Assembly: GCF_016793825.1 (NCBI RefSeq)
Contig: NZ_JAEULM010000012.1
Span: 1-33,508, forward strand
Reading direction: 5' to 3'
From: Sphingopyxis sp.
GTDB taxonomy: Bacteria; Pseudomonadota; Alphaproteobacteria; Sphingomonadales; Sphingomonadaceae
DNA: 33,508 bases
The position numbers were made by a program, and so were the translations under genes. Under the pieces are notes generated by a model, which did no database searches, had not been told where the DNA came from, and was given only the letters and a program-made list of their open reading frames with translations. How positions within the stretch are numbered: position 1 is the first letter of the stretch; each line of letters begins with the position of its first letter. Of this stretch, positions 1 through 8,123 are shown in pieces.

Positions 1-2
1 TT

Positions 3-155
3 GGAACGATCGCTATCCCGATATGCTCTCCCCAAAGTGGTGCTCCAAATCGTCCGACATGCCGGGCGCAATGCCAAGGTCTAGTGCAGTACCGCCCACC
101 GCTTGATGCCGATGCGGACGGGATAGCTTGTGAGCCTTACCGCGGACGCTTCTAA
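3..155 (+). CDS. C-terminal end of an Excalibur-domain protein (partial, enters from outside the window)
   Basis: The frame is open from the first bases and ends at the TAA at 153-155. Its last 30 or so residues contain CRAQCQGLVQYRPPLDADAD followed by GIACEPY. This matches the Excalibur calcium-binding motif (conserved Cys, then D-x-D-x-D-G-x-x-C-E), which in the family sits at the extreme C-terminus of secreted or envelope proteins, often nucleases. Only the tail is visible, so the catalytic part, the start and the operon context are unknown. A minus-strand ORF over the same bases is treated as a shadow. The motif is seen directly; the family name is recognition from memory. Confidence 0.5.
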   Translation, partial: GTIAIPICSPQSGAPNRPTCRAQCQGLVQYRPPLDADADGIACEPYRGRF

Positions 156-227
156 GGAAAACAGTCGGATCAAGCACCAAGCGAGCACCAAGTGACGCTG
201 GGAGGGCGACGGGGCGCTGCTCTGCGA

Positions 228-395
228 TCATTGCGGCGAGCGTGATGGCGTCCGAGTGATCTGATCGAGTTTGTTGGCGATCGCCTGCCAGCGTTCTACC
301 CCGGCCATATCAGCGGCAAGCGTGAGTGCCAGGATCCGTTCCGCAATGACGCTCGGTGCATTTTGCCCATGCTGACGTTCTATGTGGTGACACGC
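228..395 (-). pseudogene. Relic of a small sphingomonad-type protein (DUF6961-like), cut at its N-terminus by IS21 debris
   Basis: On the minus strand, from about 395 down to the stop at 228-230, the frame reads [20 protein letters not shown] and then [17 protein letters not shown]. This is the pattern of short (about 70-90 aa) helical proteins common in sphingomonads, which I associate with DUF6961: an ERxHG motif, then xxxIAExI, then a D-x-x-G-xxxW-xxIAxxL-xxL tail. Upstream of about 395 the same frame runs into antisense of istB, so the real N-terminus is missing. Function is unknown for the family. The call is moderate because the match is by pattern memory only; alternatively this is a fortuitous antisense ORF. 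Confidence 0.4.
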
Positions 396-704
396 CTCGA
401 AGAGGAGACCCGGATCGGCAAGGGCGGGACCCTGGCGGCACAGCTGTCGCGGCTCGACCTGATCGTGCTCGACGAGCTTGGTTATCTGCCGTTCGCCCGT
501 TCGGGAGGGCAGTTGCTGTTCCACCTGGTCAGCAAGCTCTATGAGCGCACCAGCGTCATCATCACCACGAACCTAGCCTTCGGCGAGTGGCCTACCGTCT
601 TCGGCGATCCCAAGATGACTACGGCGCTGCTCGACCGCGTCACCCACCACTGCGATATCATCGAGACGGGCAACGACAGCTGGCGCTTCAAAAACCGCAG
701 CTGA
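363..704 (+). pseudogene. istB: Truncated IstB, ATPase helper of an IS21-family element
   Basis: The 113-residue product is the C-terminal half of IstB, the AAA+ ATPase that helps the IS21 transposase IstA choose and contact target DNA. Visible hallmarks are [20 protein letters not shown] (Walker B, D-E-L-G-Y), [20 protein letters not shown] (sensor region with the T-T-N), then the [19 protein letters not shown] block and the C-terminal [11 protein letters not shown]. Full IstB is about 240-260 aa, so the Walker A half is absent. The sequence before about 375 belongs to another gene relic, so this is a deletion remnant and no istA is present. The downstream hairpin and IS21 end repeats are retained. 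Confidence 0.88.
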
Positions 705-734
705 CCGCCACCTTCGGCGCCTTCAAAAATCTAT

Positions 735-793
735 CTTGCGCTGCGCGCGCCTCCGGTCGGGCTACGCCCGCCCTCCGCCGCACGCAGCGCAAG
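735..793 (+). terminator. Long imperfect hairpin after istB
   Basis: CTTGCGCTGCG at 735-745 is perfectly complementary to CGCAGCGCAAG at 783-793, and an inner GGGC-TAC-GCCC stem lies in the loop. It starts 30 bases after the istB stop. It probably ends the istAB transcript or insulates the element; there is no strong U tract, so factor-independent termination is uncertain. Confidence 0.5.
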
Positions 794-827
794 GCGACCT
801 TCAACTAACCGGCATCATATCCGAAAA

Positions 828-861
828 GGGGGTCCCTCTTCGACGCCGATCGGGGGTCCCT
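828..861 (+). repeat. IS21-type terminal repeats (two copies of GGGGGTCCCT)
   Basis: The 10-mer GGGGGTCCCT occurs at 828-837 and again at 852-861, start-to-start spacing 24 bases, followed by TTTTGAACACGATGAC. IS21-family ends carry repeated internal transposase-binding sites of this kind. This is therefore the surviving right end of the element whose istB remnant lies upstream; the outer boundary is probably near 876. Confidence 0.65.
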
Positions 862-953
862 TTTGAACACGATGACGTAATTGCTGCCGTTGTTCCCATT
901 GGGGCGCGACAGCTGCAGGATACGAGAAACCATCGTAACGGAGGAGCATCGCC

Positions 954-1979
954 ATGAAGCACTATGTCGGACTGGACGTGTCGCAAAAGGAAACGTCGAT
1001 TTGCATCGTCGATGAGACAGGACGGCCCATACACCAAGGCCGGGTGAAATCCGATCCGGGCGTACTGGCGGCCGTCATCGCCAAGAAAGCTCCCAATGCT
1101 GAACGCGTCGGCCTCGAGACGGGCGCCATGTCGAGTTGGCTCTGGCATGAACTCAAGCGCACCGGTTTGCCCGTGGTCTGCATCGATGCGCGTCACGCCC
1201 ACGCGGCCCTGTCCGTTCGCATGAACAAGAGCGACGAGAATGATGCTCGTGGCCTGGCGGAGCTGGTCCGGGTCGGCTGGTATAGAGAGGTTGCCGTCAA
1301 GAGCGAGGAAAGCCAGACCGCGCGATCCATCCTCGTGTGTCGATCCCGATTGGTGCGAGTCCGACGCGATCTGGAAAATCAGATGCGTTCCATGCTCAAG
1401 GAATGCGGCCTGCTCTTTCCACGCGCTGCCGGCGGGCAGTTTCAACGGCGGGTCAACGACCTCATCACCGATGGACATGCTCTCAGCACCATTCTTTGCC
1501 CGCTGCTATCCGTGCACCAACAGACTTGCAGCGAACTGGAAAAGATCGACCGAATCGTCCGCGACCTCGCGCGCGAGGATGAAACGACGCGGCGACTTAT
1601 GACGGTGCCGGGCATAGGCGTCGTCACGGCCCTGACATATCGTCACACGATCGACGACCCGACCCGCTTCCAGAATGCAGCAAAGGTCGGTGCCTATCTC
1701 GGGCTCACGCCCCGCCGAAAGCAATCAGGTGAAATGGACGTAACGGGAAAAATCTCGCGCTGGGGCGACAGGCTGTTACGCGCCTATCTGTTCGAGGCGG
1801 CCAGCGTGCTGCTCCATCGAACCAAGCGGTGGTGCTCGCTCAAGGCGTGGGGGCTGCGGCTTGCAAAGCGAAGTGGCATGAAGAAGGCGCAGGTCGCCGT
1901 CGCTCGAAAGCTCGCCATCATCCTCCATTGCATCTGGGTGGACGGAACCGAGTTCGAATGGGGAAAGCAGCCTGCCTGA
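954..1979 (+). CDS. IS110-family transposase (DEDD/serine recombinase), copy 1
   Basis: The 341-residue protein has the two IS110 domains. The N-terminal RuvC-like DEDD domain shows Asp8 (VGLDVS), Glu55 (GLETG), and Asp94 and Asp97 (NKSDENDA). The C-terminal Transposase_20 domain has the HhH-like [14 protein letters not shown] segment and the likely nucleophile Ser258 in [10 protein letters not shown] strong ribosome site (GGAGGAG) lies just before ATG 954. Length equals the family norm and no frame damage is seen, so it is probably active. Family members act with a bridge RNA from their own non-coding flank. Here the upstream flank is under 90 bases and the downstream flank is over 200 and structured. 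It shares architecture and exact length with the second copy at the right edge but is clearly divergent in sequence. Confidence 0.93.
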   Translation: MKHYVGLDVSQKETSICIVDETGRPIHQGRVKSDPGVLAAVIAKKAPNAERVGLETGAMSSWLWHELKRTGLPVVCIDARHAHAALSVRMNKSDENDARGLAELVRVGWYREVAVKSEESQTARSILVCRSRLVRVRRDLENQMRSMLKECGLLFPRAAGGQFQRRVNDLITDGHALSTILCPLLSVHQQTCSELEKIDRIVRDLAREDETTRRLMTVPGIGVVTALTYRHTIDDPTRFQNAAKVGAYLGLTPRRKQSGEMDVTGKISRWGDRLLRAYLFEAASVLLHRTKRWCSLKAWGLRLAKRSGMKKAQVAVARKLAIILHCIWVDGTEFEWGKQPA

Positions 1980-2205
1980 CTGTCATACCCACCCCGAGAT
2001 CGCGGGTCTGATATCAGATCTGCGTTGATCCACCGGGACGGTGGTTGCGGTGACCTCGTTCAAACGGCTGCGGACTTCCAGGACCGCGTTGCGCACGTTG
2101 AGGCACCCGACCCGGACATCATCATGAGGCCATGACCTCGAAAAGGACCATGACCCCGGTTCGGATCAACGATCAGGCTTGACAGAAACCCGCAATTAAA
2201 GGGCC
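1980..2205 (+). other. Structured non-coding flank of IS110 copy 1 (possible bridge-RNA region)
   Basis: No ORF is convincing here. Visible structure: the 12-bp palindrome TCTGATATCAGA (2007-2018), a hairpin CCACCG-GGA-CGGTGG (2030-2044), and a hairpin GAGG-CCATGA-CCTC (2126-2139). In the IS1111 branch of IS110 elements the guide RNA is encoded downstream of the recombinase, which would fit. RNA identity is inference. Confidence 0.35.
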
Positions 2206-2580
2206 GTTTGACACATAGCCCTGCATGTCGACACCGGGTGCGCCCGCCCGGACAAGTTCGATACGCTCAACGCGTGTCGCCGGGATGCGCTTAAGCACTT
2301 CCTCGAGAGTCTCTGCTTTCCCGGCGGGGCGTTGGCCGTCAACCAGAACATTGCCTGACGCTCCGGAGTAACCGCGAAGCTCGGTGTCGCCTTCAACGAG
2401 CCGGAAGCCCGGAAGCAAAACCACCATGTCATGGGCGCTGGTCGGCTGCGAGCGGGAAAAAAAGTCGGACGCATATGCGGTTCGCCCCTCTCCCGCTGCC
2501 TCCTGCGCCGCGGTCGGCACGGCAAGACACAGACCCTGGATGAGAGCGGCGGTCGAAAGAAGCTGGTTGACGATATGCAT
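2173..2580 (-). pseudogene. N-terminal stump of a TonB-dependent receptor, truncated by IS110
   Basis: The reading frame begins with a signal peptide (MHIVNQLLSTAALIQGLCLA, cleavage after TAA) and continues into a plug domain: SAHDMVVLLPGFRLVEGDTE, then GNVLVDGQRPAGKAETLEEV and IPATRVERIELVRAGAPGVD. This is the standard start of sphingomonad TonB receptors, in which the NVLV(D/N)GQRP block and the IPA-x-x-VERIEL-R-G-G-A-P-G-x-D-M-Q-G block are highly conserved. After DMQGY (about position 2205) the homology stops and a short foreign tail ends at 2173. The whole barrel is gone, so it is non-functional. Its position next to a porin suggests that another uptake locus was here before the insertion. 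Confidence 0.75.
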
Positions 2581-2713
2581 GTGACTCCCCTGCGGCCTGC
2601 GGATTTCGTGCCGCGGCAGTTGGCTCCATGCAGCAGGGTGGCTGACGCCATCCGGCCAGCCGATGTCAGCGCACTGTCAGACTCACTAAACGCCATCGGA
2701 CAGATACAGAAAG

Positions 2714-2739
2714 AGCGGCGGTGCCCATGCACTGCCGCT
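2714..2739 (-). terminator. Candidate terminator downstream of the porin gene
   Basis: An 11-bp stem (one G-U pair) formed by AGCGGCGGTGC and GCACTGCCGCT with a 4-base loop lies about 70 bases past the porin stop. On the minus strand it is followed by a short pyrimidine run (CTTTCT). Strong fold, weak U tract. Confidence 0.4.
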
Positions 2740-2809
2740 ATTTACTATCCTGCCATCTGATCGACAGGAGACGCGCCGTGGCCCGGCCCTTGGCGATATC
2801 TCAATCGCC

Positions 2810-4213
2810 CTAGAAGTTGACGAGCATATTGAGCCGAAGGCGGTCGATCCAGTCGGAGGGTGTATTTCCGGCGGCGTAGAGGGGATCCTTTGGCCGGTAG
2901 CGATAATAGGTGGCGTTGAAGATCAGATTGTCGATCGGAACGAAGTCCATCGACAGGCTATGCTGGCGGTAATTGGTCGCGATATTGGTGTTGTCGTGGC
3001 TGAAGGCAGCGAACACGGCGTCAACGCCGGTCTGGGCATAGCCGTAGCCGAACCGAAGATCGCCTTTCTTCGCGGCGCGGCCGACGAGAAGATCGACGCC
3101 GAAGCCATTGTCGCCGGGAACGGTGGCCCCGAAGTTATGAACATAGTCGCCAACGAGACGGACCGGCCACGCCGCGCCGAGACCGTTGTACTGAACCGCC
3201 GCGATCACATCGAGCAAGTCGAAGTCCGACAGGTAGCGGCCAGCGAGGAAGCGGTTCGACCGGAAGTCGCCCGCATCGCCGCCTGCGGTACTGCCGAGCT
3301 GATAGTCGTAATAGCCCGCCGCCAGTTCGAACTTGAACGGCGCCGACGGGGCGGTCTCGAACGCGACCTGTCCACCGACCATATCGCTATTCTTGCCCGC
3401 GACCGACTCGTCGATCAGAAAATAGAGACCGTTCGCCTTGATCGAGGCACCGCCGCCAATATCCAGTCTGTAGGAGGCACTCAGGCCCTGCGGGCTCACG
3501 TCGCCATCCCAGACGAGTTCGGTGCGGACGAACGGCTGCGGGATCTTCCCGCCATGGAGCGTCAGATTGCCGAGCGCGAACTTTGCATAAACCTGATCGA
3601 GGCTGACATCGAGATCGTCGTCGAAACTCGAAAGCGTGATGTCGGTGCTGTTGGGATCATCGGCATCGCCCGTCGAAAGCTGACCGCCCAACGTCAGCCA
3701 GGAGTTGACAGCATAGGCCGCACGAAGCCGCGCCCGCAGCACTCCCCGGTCACGATTCCGCGCGTCCGCATCTCCGAAATTCGATTCGTAGCGCAATCGG
3801 AAATCGCCGTTGAGCGTGAGCTTCGACGGCACCGAGGCTGGCGGTGTGCCCGGCGCAGACCCACCGGCCGGGTTCACCGCCGCCGCCGCCGAGCTATAGG
3901 ATGCCGGCTCGGGCGAACGCATGATGAAGGATCCATTGCTCACGGCCGCCGGTTGCAATTGCGCTGTCGTCGCGACGGGTTGCCCGGCGCTCTTGTCGGC
4001 CGCCGGCACGGAGCCCCCCCCCAATTGTGCTTTCAATCCGGCGATTTCCTCGTTCGACTTCGCCTGCGCTGCACGTAGCGCCTGGATTTCGGCCTTCATC
4101 GCCGCAAAGTCCTCGGCGGACTGCGCGATCGCGGGCGCTGGCCCAACAGCGATCATGAGCGCGAGCACCGATACCGCGCGCCGACGTCGCAGATTATAAA
4201 CCCTGTTACGCAT
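2810..4213 (-). CDS. Putative outer-membrane porin with N-terminal coiled coil
   Basis: The 467-residue product starts at ATG 4213, behind GGAAGGG. An earlier in-frame start at 4363 would add 50 implausible residues before the signal peptide. Order of parts: Arg-rich signal peptide ending PAPAIAQ (about residue 30); a predicted periplasmic coiled coil (AEDFAAMKAEIQALRAAQAK); a low-complexity Ala/Pro/Ser linker (residues 65-120); then a beta-barrel beginning SKLTLNGDFRLRYESNF and ending in the porin C-terminal signature, a strand finishing with Phe (LRLNMLVNF). This layout is typical of putative porins in sphingomonads and other proteobacteria. Substrate is unknown. It is monocistronic, separated by about 440 bases from the secreted hydrolase gene, and its proximity suggests a passive entry route serving the same locus. 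Confidence 0.75.
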   Translation of the reverse strand: MRNRVYNLRRRRAVSVLALMIAVGPAPAIAQSAEDFAAMKAEIQALRAAQAKSNEEIAGLKAQLGGGSVPAADKSAGQPVATTAQLQPAAVSNGSFIMRSPEPASYSSAAAAVNPAGGSAPGTPPASVPSKLTLNGDFRLRYESNFGDADARNRDRGVLRARLRAAYAVNSWLTLGGQLSTGDADDPNSTDITLSSFDDDLDVSLDQVYAKFALGNLTLHGGKIPQPFVRTELVWDGDVSPQGLSASYRLDIGGGASIKANGLYFLIDESVAGKNSDMVGGQVAFETAPSAPFKFELAAGYYDYQLGSTAGGDAGDFRSNRFLAGRYLSDFDLLDVIAAVQYNGLGAAWPVRLVGDYVHNFGATVPGDNGFGVDLLVGRAAKKGDLRFGYGYAQTGVDAVFAAFSHDNTNIATNYRQHSLSMDFVPIDNLIFNATYYRYRPKDPLYAAGNTPSDWIDRLRLNMLVNF

Positions 4214-4654
4214 TGCCAACCCTTCCTCTCTCCGCCAGGGAGCGCACGCCGTCTCGGCGGCTCTTCTCGTTGTCGATCCTGTGCGAAGCCCTGACGCGAC
4301 ACCGAAACTGAAATGCCAGCTTCGGCTCCTGCTCCCGCTCCTTTGCCCCAGGATATCTGACACAAGGCTGCTGCGACCTGTCAGAGTCCTGTCAGCTCGC
4401 TTTTCTTACAAAGAAAATCGGTTCGGTCCGTTTCCGGTCGGACGGGTACATGCTGGTTCACCGCCGAGAACAGCTCTCCGCTCGACCGGCGAAATTGGCC
4501 GATCTCGAAGAGACTGAATCGGCGACGATCAAATGGTCCTGATGGACATTAGTCGACGGTCGTCTTTTGCCCGCGCATATTCGGCCGACGCCCTATCCGC
4601 GAGACATCGAAGACGATGAGAAACCGGCCCGAACCCAGCCGGTCCAGCAACGCA
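4214..4654. other. Intergenic region between the porin and secreted-hydrolase genes
   Basis: This 441-base stretch should carry the porin promoter (minus strand). I see an A/T-richer patch around 4,395-4,425 and no convincing gene, operator palindrome or terminator. ORFs here are shadows. Confidence 0.4.
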
Positions 4655-5821
4655 TTACCGTGGTTTCAGGGCTCGCACCTGCTCACCGAAAATCCTGGCC
4701 ATCTCGAGGCTCGCAGTTTGCGCATCATCGACCGCGTAGCTGTGCTGGAGAAAGCCGTGAATCAGGCTCGGGAAGAGGAGGTAAGTGGCAGGGACGCCAT
4801 CGGCGCGAAGCCGGTTGGCAAGCTCCTTACCTTCATCGCGAAGCATGTCGAATCCCCCGACGCCGATCAGCGTCGGCGGCATATCGCGGAAGCTTTTGGC
4901 GAGCAGCGGCGAGGCATCGGGGTTCGCCCGCTGCTGCACATCCGGGAAATAGGTGCTGCGGATATAATCGGCGAAATGAATGTCGAGCCCGAAATTGCTG
5001 CCGAGCGATTTCAGCGACGCATAGCCCGAATTGGCGCGAATGTCGGCCGCCGGATAAAAAAGCAGCTGATAGGCAGGTCCTTTTTCGCCGAGATCGCGCA
5101 GCCGCAGCGAGGTCACGACAGACATTTGGCCCCCGGCGCTGTCGCCACCAATCGCAACCCGGCTCGGGTCGCCGCCAAGCTCGCCCGCATGGTCGCGGAC
5201 CCAGCGGAACAGCGCGAGCGCGTCGTCCTGCGCAGCCGGGAACCTGTTTTCAGGGGTAAGCCTGTAATTGCCCGACACGACAATCGCCTGTGCATGGTTC
5301 GCAATCATCCTCGCGGCGGGATCGAGGGCCTCAACGCTTCCAAACAACCAGCCGCCGCCGTGCAGATAGAGAAGCACCGGCAGCTTCTCGTCGCTCCGGC
5401 CCGTCACCTCGGGCCAGTAAATGCGGATGTCGAGCGGGCCGCCAGGCCCGGCGACAGTGCGATCCTCGGTCTTGCGCATCGGCGCCGACGCCATCGTCCG
5501 GCCTGCCCAGTTCGAATCGACCGACGCCCGCATCTTGGCGACCGCTTCGGGCGAAACAAGAACCTTGCCATAGTCGGGCTGCGGGCCGTTGCGGGTGAAT
5601 TTTTCCAGATGGTACTGGATCTTCGGGTGCAGCGTCATGCCATCGACGACGTCCTGCGGACCGCGCAAGCGTTCCTTGAACCATTCGTTCGAATGATTTT
5701 TTAGGTCATCATAATAGGCCTGCTCCTCCGCCGGCATCGGCTGCGGTGCCGCGGTTGCGACGACCGCTGGCAGCATCGCTGCCGCCAGCGCCGTCATCGA
5801 TCGCAGAAAATATCGTCGCAT
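4655..5821 (-). CDS. Secreted alpha/beta hydrolase of the hormone-sensitive-lipase (HSL) family
   Basis: A 388-residue esterase-type enzyme. The chosen ATG (5821) follows GGGAG and opens a signal peptide (MRRYFLRSMTALAAAMLPAV, cleavage near ATAA). Family marks are all present: the oxyanion motif HGGG (154-157), the nucleophile elbow GDSAGG with Ser228, the acid Asp325 (GGFDMLRDE) and His355 (LIHGF). These enzymes cut short-chain esters, and some relatives cut amides or lactones. Export to the periplasm, and a 35-base gap after the TonB receptor gene just upstream on the same strand, indicate that it acts on a compound which that receptor brings in. The specific ester is unknown. Confidence 0.85.
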   Translation of the reverse strand: MRRYFLRSMTALAAAMLPAVVATAAPQPMPAEEQAYYDDLKNHSNEWFKERLRGPQDVVDGMTLHPKIQYHLEKFTRNGPQPDYGKVLVSPEAVAKMRASVDSNWAGRTMASAPMRKTEDRTVAGPGGPLDIRIYWPEVTGRSDEKLPVLLYLHGGGWLFGSVEALDPAARMIANHAQAIVVSGNYRLTPENRFPAAQDDALALFRWVRDHAGELGGDPSRVAIGGDSAGGQMSVVTSLRLRDLGEKGPAYQLLFYPAADIRANSGYASLKSLGSNFGLDIHFADYIRSTYFPDVQQRANPDASPLLAKSFRDMPPTLIGVGGFDMLRDEGKELANRLRADGVPATYLLFPSLIHGFLQHSYAVDDAQTASLEMARIFGEQVRALKPR

Positions 5822-5856
5822 GTTATTCTCCCTGGCAGTTGGCCTGCCGTATTGCC

Positions 5857-8001
5857 TCAATAGGAAACACTGTACGACAACCGTGCCGTTGCACCCTGCC
5901 CCTTGGTGAAATAGTCATTTTCCGCGAGCCGGTAGGCGTCGGGCGTAAAATAATCCTCGTTGAGGATATTGTTCACGGCAAGCGTCAGGCGTCCCGGTCC
6001 GACCGGACCGCTGATCGACGCATCGAGTAGCGAAAAAGCATCGATATCGGCGCGGCCATAGCGCAGCGGATTGCCCGGGAAACGGCTCTGACGACCGGAA
6101 TAGATATTCTGGATCCGCACCAGCCAGTCGCCGGCAAAACGATGCTCGACAAAGGCAGTGAATTTGACCGGTGCGATGCGGGTTGTGTCGAGCTTTTGCC
6201 ATACACCGCCGACCTGCTGCTTTCCGTCGACCCAGCTAACCGAGCCCCCGAGCTTCCAGCCGTCGCCCGGCGTCACGTCGAGCGAACTTTCGATACCCCA
6301 CACCCGCTCCGGTGCGCGCAGCAGTTCGCGCGTCGAGGCATTGAAGGTCGAGCCGAATTCGGAGGTACTGAGAAAGGCGGCCACCGATGCATTCAGCGTC
6401 GACGACGTATAGCGAACGCCGGCCTCATAGCTGTCGATGATCTGCGCCTTGAACCCGAACGCTCCGATCGAAGGCGCATCGGTCGTGGCCAGCGCGCGTC
6501 CGAGATCGCCGACCGAGAAACCCTGCGAGAAGCCCGCAAAGAAGCCGACATTGGCCAGCTTGCCTTCGGAGAAGGGTGAGAGAACCGCGCCGAGGTTGAA
6601 CAACAGCTTTTCATATTTGAGCTTGCCGCCCTGAACCTGGCGCCCCCCCGGCAGCCATGCCGCGACGGCCTGGGTGGTGAAACCGTCTACCTTCACATCA
6701 GCATTTTCCCATCGCGCGCCCCCGCGCAACGTCAACCAGTTCGCCGGCACGAGGTGAAACTGTGCAAAGGGCGCGATCGATTTCTGCCGCATCCGCGGTA
6801 CGAAAAGCGCAGCCGGAAACGACGGGCGCTGCAGCAACTGATAGGTTGTGTCGTGCATGTAATCGACGCCCCACAGGACGTTCGACCCGCTGCCGATCCC
6901 GTCAAGCGGCGTCGTGACGTCGGATCGAACCCCCCACCGGCTCGCCCTGATTTCGGTCTGCCCGCCGGCAGGCGGATAATAAGGTAGGGGATAGAAGGAG
7001 AAGAGCGCAGCATATTTGCCGGTAAACGCCTGGATGTTGAGCGCACTCCCGGCAATGTCGTCATTCTCGTAGCTGGCGATGGCAACCCAGTTGCGGGTAT
7101 ATTCGTCGCGACCGGCCGGCTCGCCCTCACGCGACGGCGATTCAATCGACCCGACCCGACCAACGCCAAGGCGATTGGTGAAACCGGTATCCTGAAGGGT
7201 CTTGTAATAGTTTCCACTGACCGAAATCCGTTGTTCCGGCGTCAGGTTGAATACAAGTTTTCCGTACAGATTATATGAATCGGTATCGGCGATACCCCCT
7301 TGCAGCTGAGGATTGGGCAGAATCCGGTTTCCGTCGGCATTGAAGAGCGAATTATATTTCTCGTAGTAGCCGCTCAATACGAAGCCAACCGCGCCATACC
7401 GCCCCGACGCCGACTGATCGACGCTGAGGTTGAGGCTGTCGCCCGGATGGGTGAGCGAAAGCCCGGTCGCCACGTCGGTCTGGAAGCGGATTCCTTCCTT
7501 GTCGGGATCTTTGGTCGCGAAATTGATGATGCCGCCCGCGCCGCCGAGGCCGTAGAGCGCTGTAGCGCCGCGAATGATCTCGACGCGCGAAATCGCGCCC
7601 GGACTGATCAGGCGGAGGTCACGACCGCCATCGCGAAGCGGCGTCGTGGTCGGGACGCCATCGATGAAGACCGCCGGCTTGCGGCCGCGAAGCGTCTGGC
7701 CGAAATTCGAATAGCTGCCGCTCGACGCAACACCGAATCCCGGCACGGACCGCTGGAGTATCTCGCCGAGATCATTGCCGAACTTCGACTGCTTGGCGAT
7801 TTCCTCCGCCGAGACGATCGTGACCGAGCCCGGAGACGATTTCAGTTCCAGCGGGATGCGCGAATGGGTCGCGGTCACGACAATGTCCTGCGCTTCCGCT
7901 TCGTCCTCAGCCTCCTGACCGAAGGCCGGTGCCGCACCGCACAGCGCCGTCACCGCGCCCCCAACGATAAGGCCGCTCCGAATCACCGAATGCCCTTTCA
8001 T
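5857..8001 (-). CDS. TonB-dependent outer-membrane receptor
   Basis: The 714-residue protein has a signal peptide ending near APAFGQ (residue 29), a TonB box-like segment (DIVVTAT, about 39-45), a plug domain (SSPGSVTIVSAEEIAKQ, then AVFIDGVPTTTPLRDGGRDL and VEIIRGATALYGLGGAGGII), and a 22-strand-type barrel ending NDYFTKGQGATARLSYSVSY with the terminal aromatic. Start ATG 8001 follows GGGAGGGAG. It uses the proton-motive force, via TonB-ExbBD, to move a ligand across the outer membrane. The plug and barrel resemble siderophore/organic-ligand receptors, but I cannot name the ligand. It lies 122 bases downstream of the ABC-importer operon on the same strand and directly upstream of the secreted esterase, so the same substrate is likely. 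A palindrome (8017-8030) sits just before the start codon. Confidence 0.92.
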   Translation of the reverse strand: MKGHSVIRSGLIVGGAVTALCGAAPAFGQEAEDEAEAQDIVVTATHSRIPLELKSSPGSVTIVSAEEIAKQSKFGNDLGEILQRSVPGFGVASSGSYSNFGQTLRGRKPAVFIDGVPTTTPLRDGGRDLRLISPGAISRVEIIRGATALYGLGGAGGIINFATKDPDKEGIRFQTDVATGLSLTHPGDSLNLSVDQSASGRYGAVGFVLSGYYEKYNSLFNADGNRILPNPQLQGGIADTDSYNLYGKLVFNLTPEQRISVSGNYYKTLQDTGFTNRLGVGRVGSIESPSREGEPAGRDEYTRNWVAIASYENDDIAGSALNIQAFTGKYAALFSFYPLPYYPPAGGQTEIRASRWGVRSDVTTPLDGIGSGSNVLWGVDYMHDTTYQLLQRPSFPAALFVPRMRQKSIAPFAQFHLVPANWLTLRGGARWENADVKVDGFTTQAVAAWLPGGRQVQGGKLKYEKLLFNLGAVLSPFSEGKLANVGFFAGFSQGFSVGDLGRALATTDAPSIGAFGFKAQIIDSYEAGVRYTSSTLNASVAAFLSTSEFGSTFNASTRELLRAPERVWGIESSLDVTPGDGWKLGGSVSWVDGKQQVGGVWQKLDTTRIAPVKFTAFVEHRFAGDWLVRIQNIYSGRQSRFPGNPLRYGRADIDAFSLLDASISGPVGPGRLTLAVNNILNEDYFTPDAYRLAENDYFTKGQGATARLSYSVSY

Positions 8002-8016
8002 ACTCCCTCCCTATGA

Positions 8017-8030
8017 ATTGTTTTTACAAT
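8017..8030. promoter_or_regulatory. Palindrome ATTGT-N4-ACAAT before the TonB-receptor start
   Basis: ATTGTTTTTACAAT is a perfect inverted repeat (arms ATTGT/ACAAT, 4-base spacer) 16 bases upstream of the start codon, within an A/T-rich leader. Position suits a repressor site. It resembles, but is not identical to, the TTGTATT elements of the neighbouring catabolic promoters. Confidence 0.4.
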
Positions 8031-8123
8031 GAACAAAGTACATATTTTTCACAGGGAGGCAAATGAAAAAGCCAATTCTCCTTCAAGTTCGGCTGGAAAA
8101 TTACACTTCATTGCTCTGGAATG

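Larger units (their letters stand above)
877..2211 (+). mobile_element. IS110-family element, copy 1 (boundaries approximate)
   Basis: The left limit is set by the end of the IS21 repeats (about 876). The right limit is the point where the TonB-receptor reading frame stops making sense (about 2205-2211). In between lie one 341-residue DEDD recombinase gene and about 230 bases of folded non-coding DNA. IS110 elements lack conventional terminal inverted repeats and target duplications, so the ends cannot be set exactly by eye. Confidence 0.55.

Noticed and set aside
13-231. Small minus-strand ORF at the left edge
   Set aside because: Antisense to the Excalibur-type tail; no motif or start signal.
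2960-4078. Long plus-strand ORF (372 codons) antisense to the porin gene
   Set aside because: Composition is Arg/Ala/Glu-rich shadow coding with no motif, and the opposite strand has a clear signal peptide and barrel.
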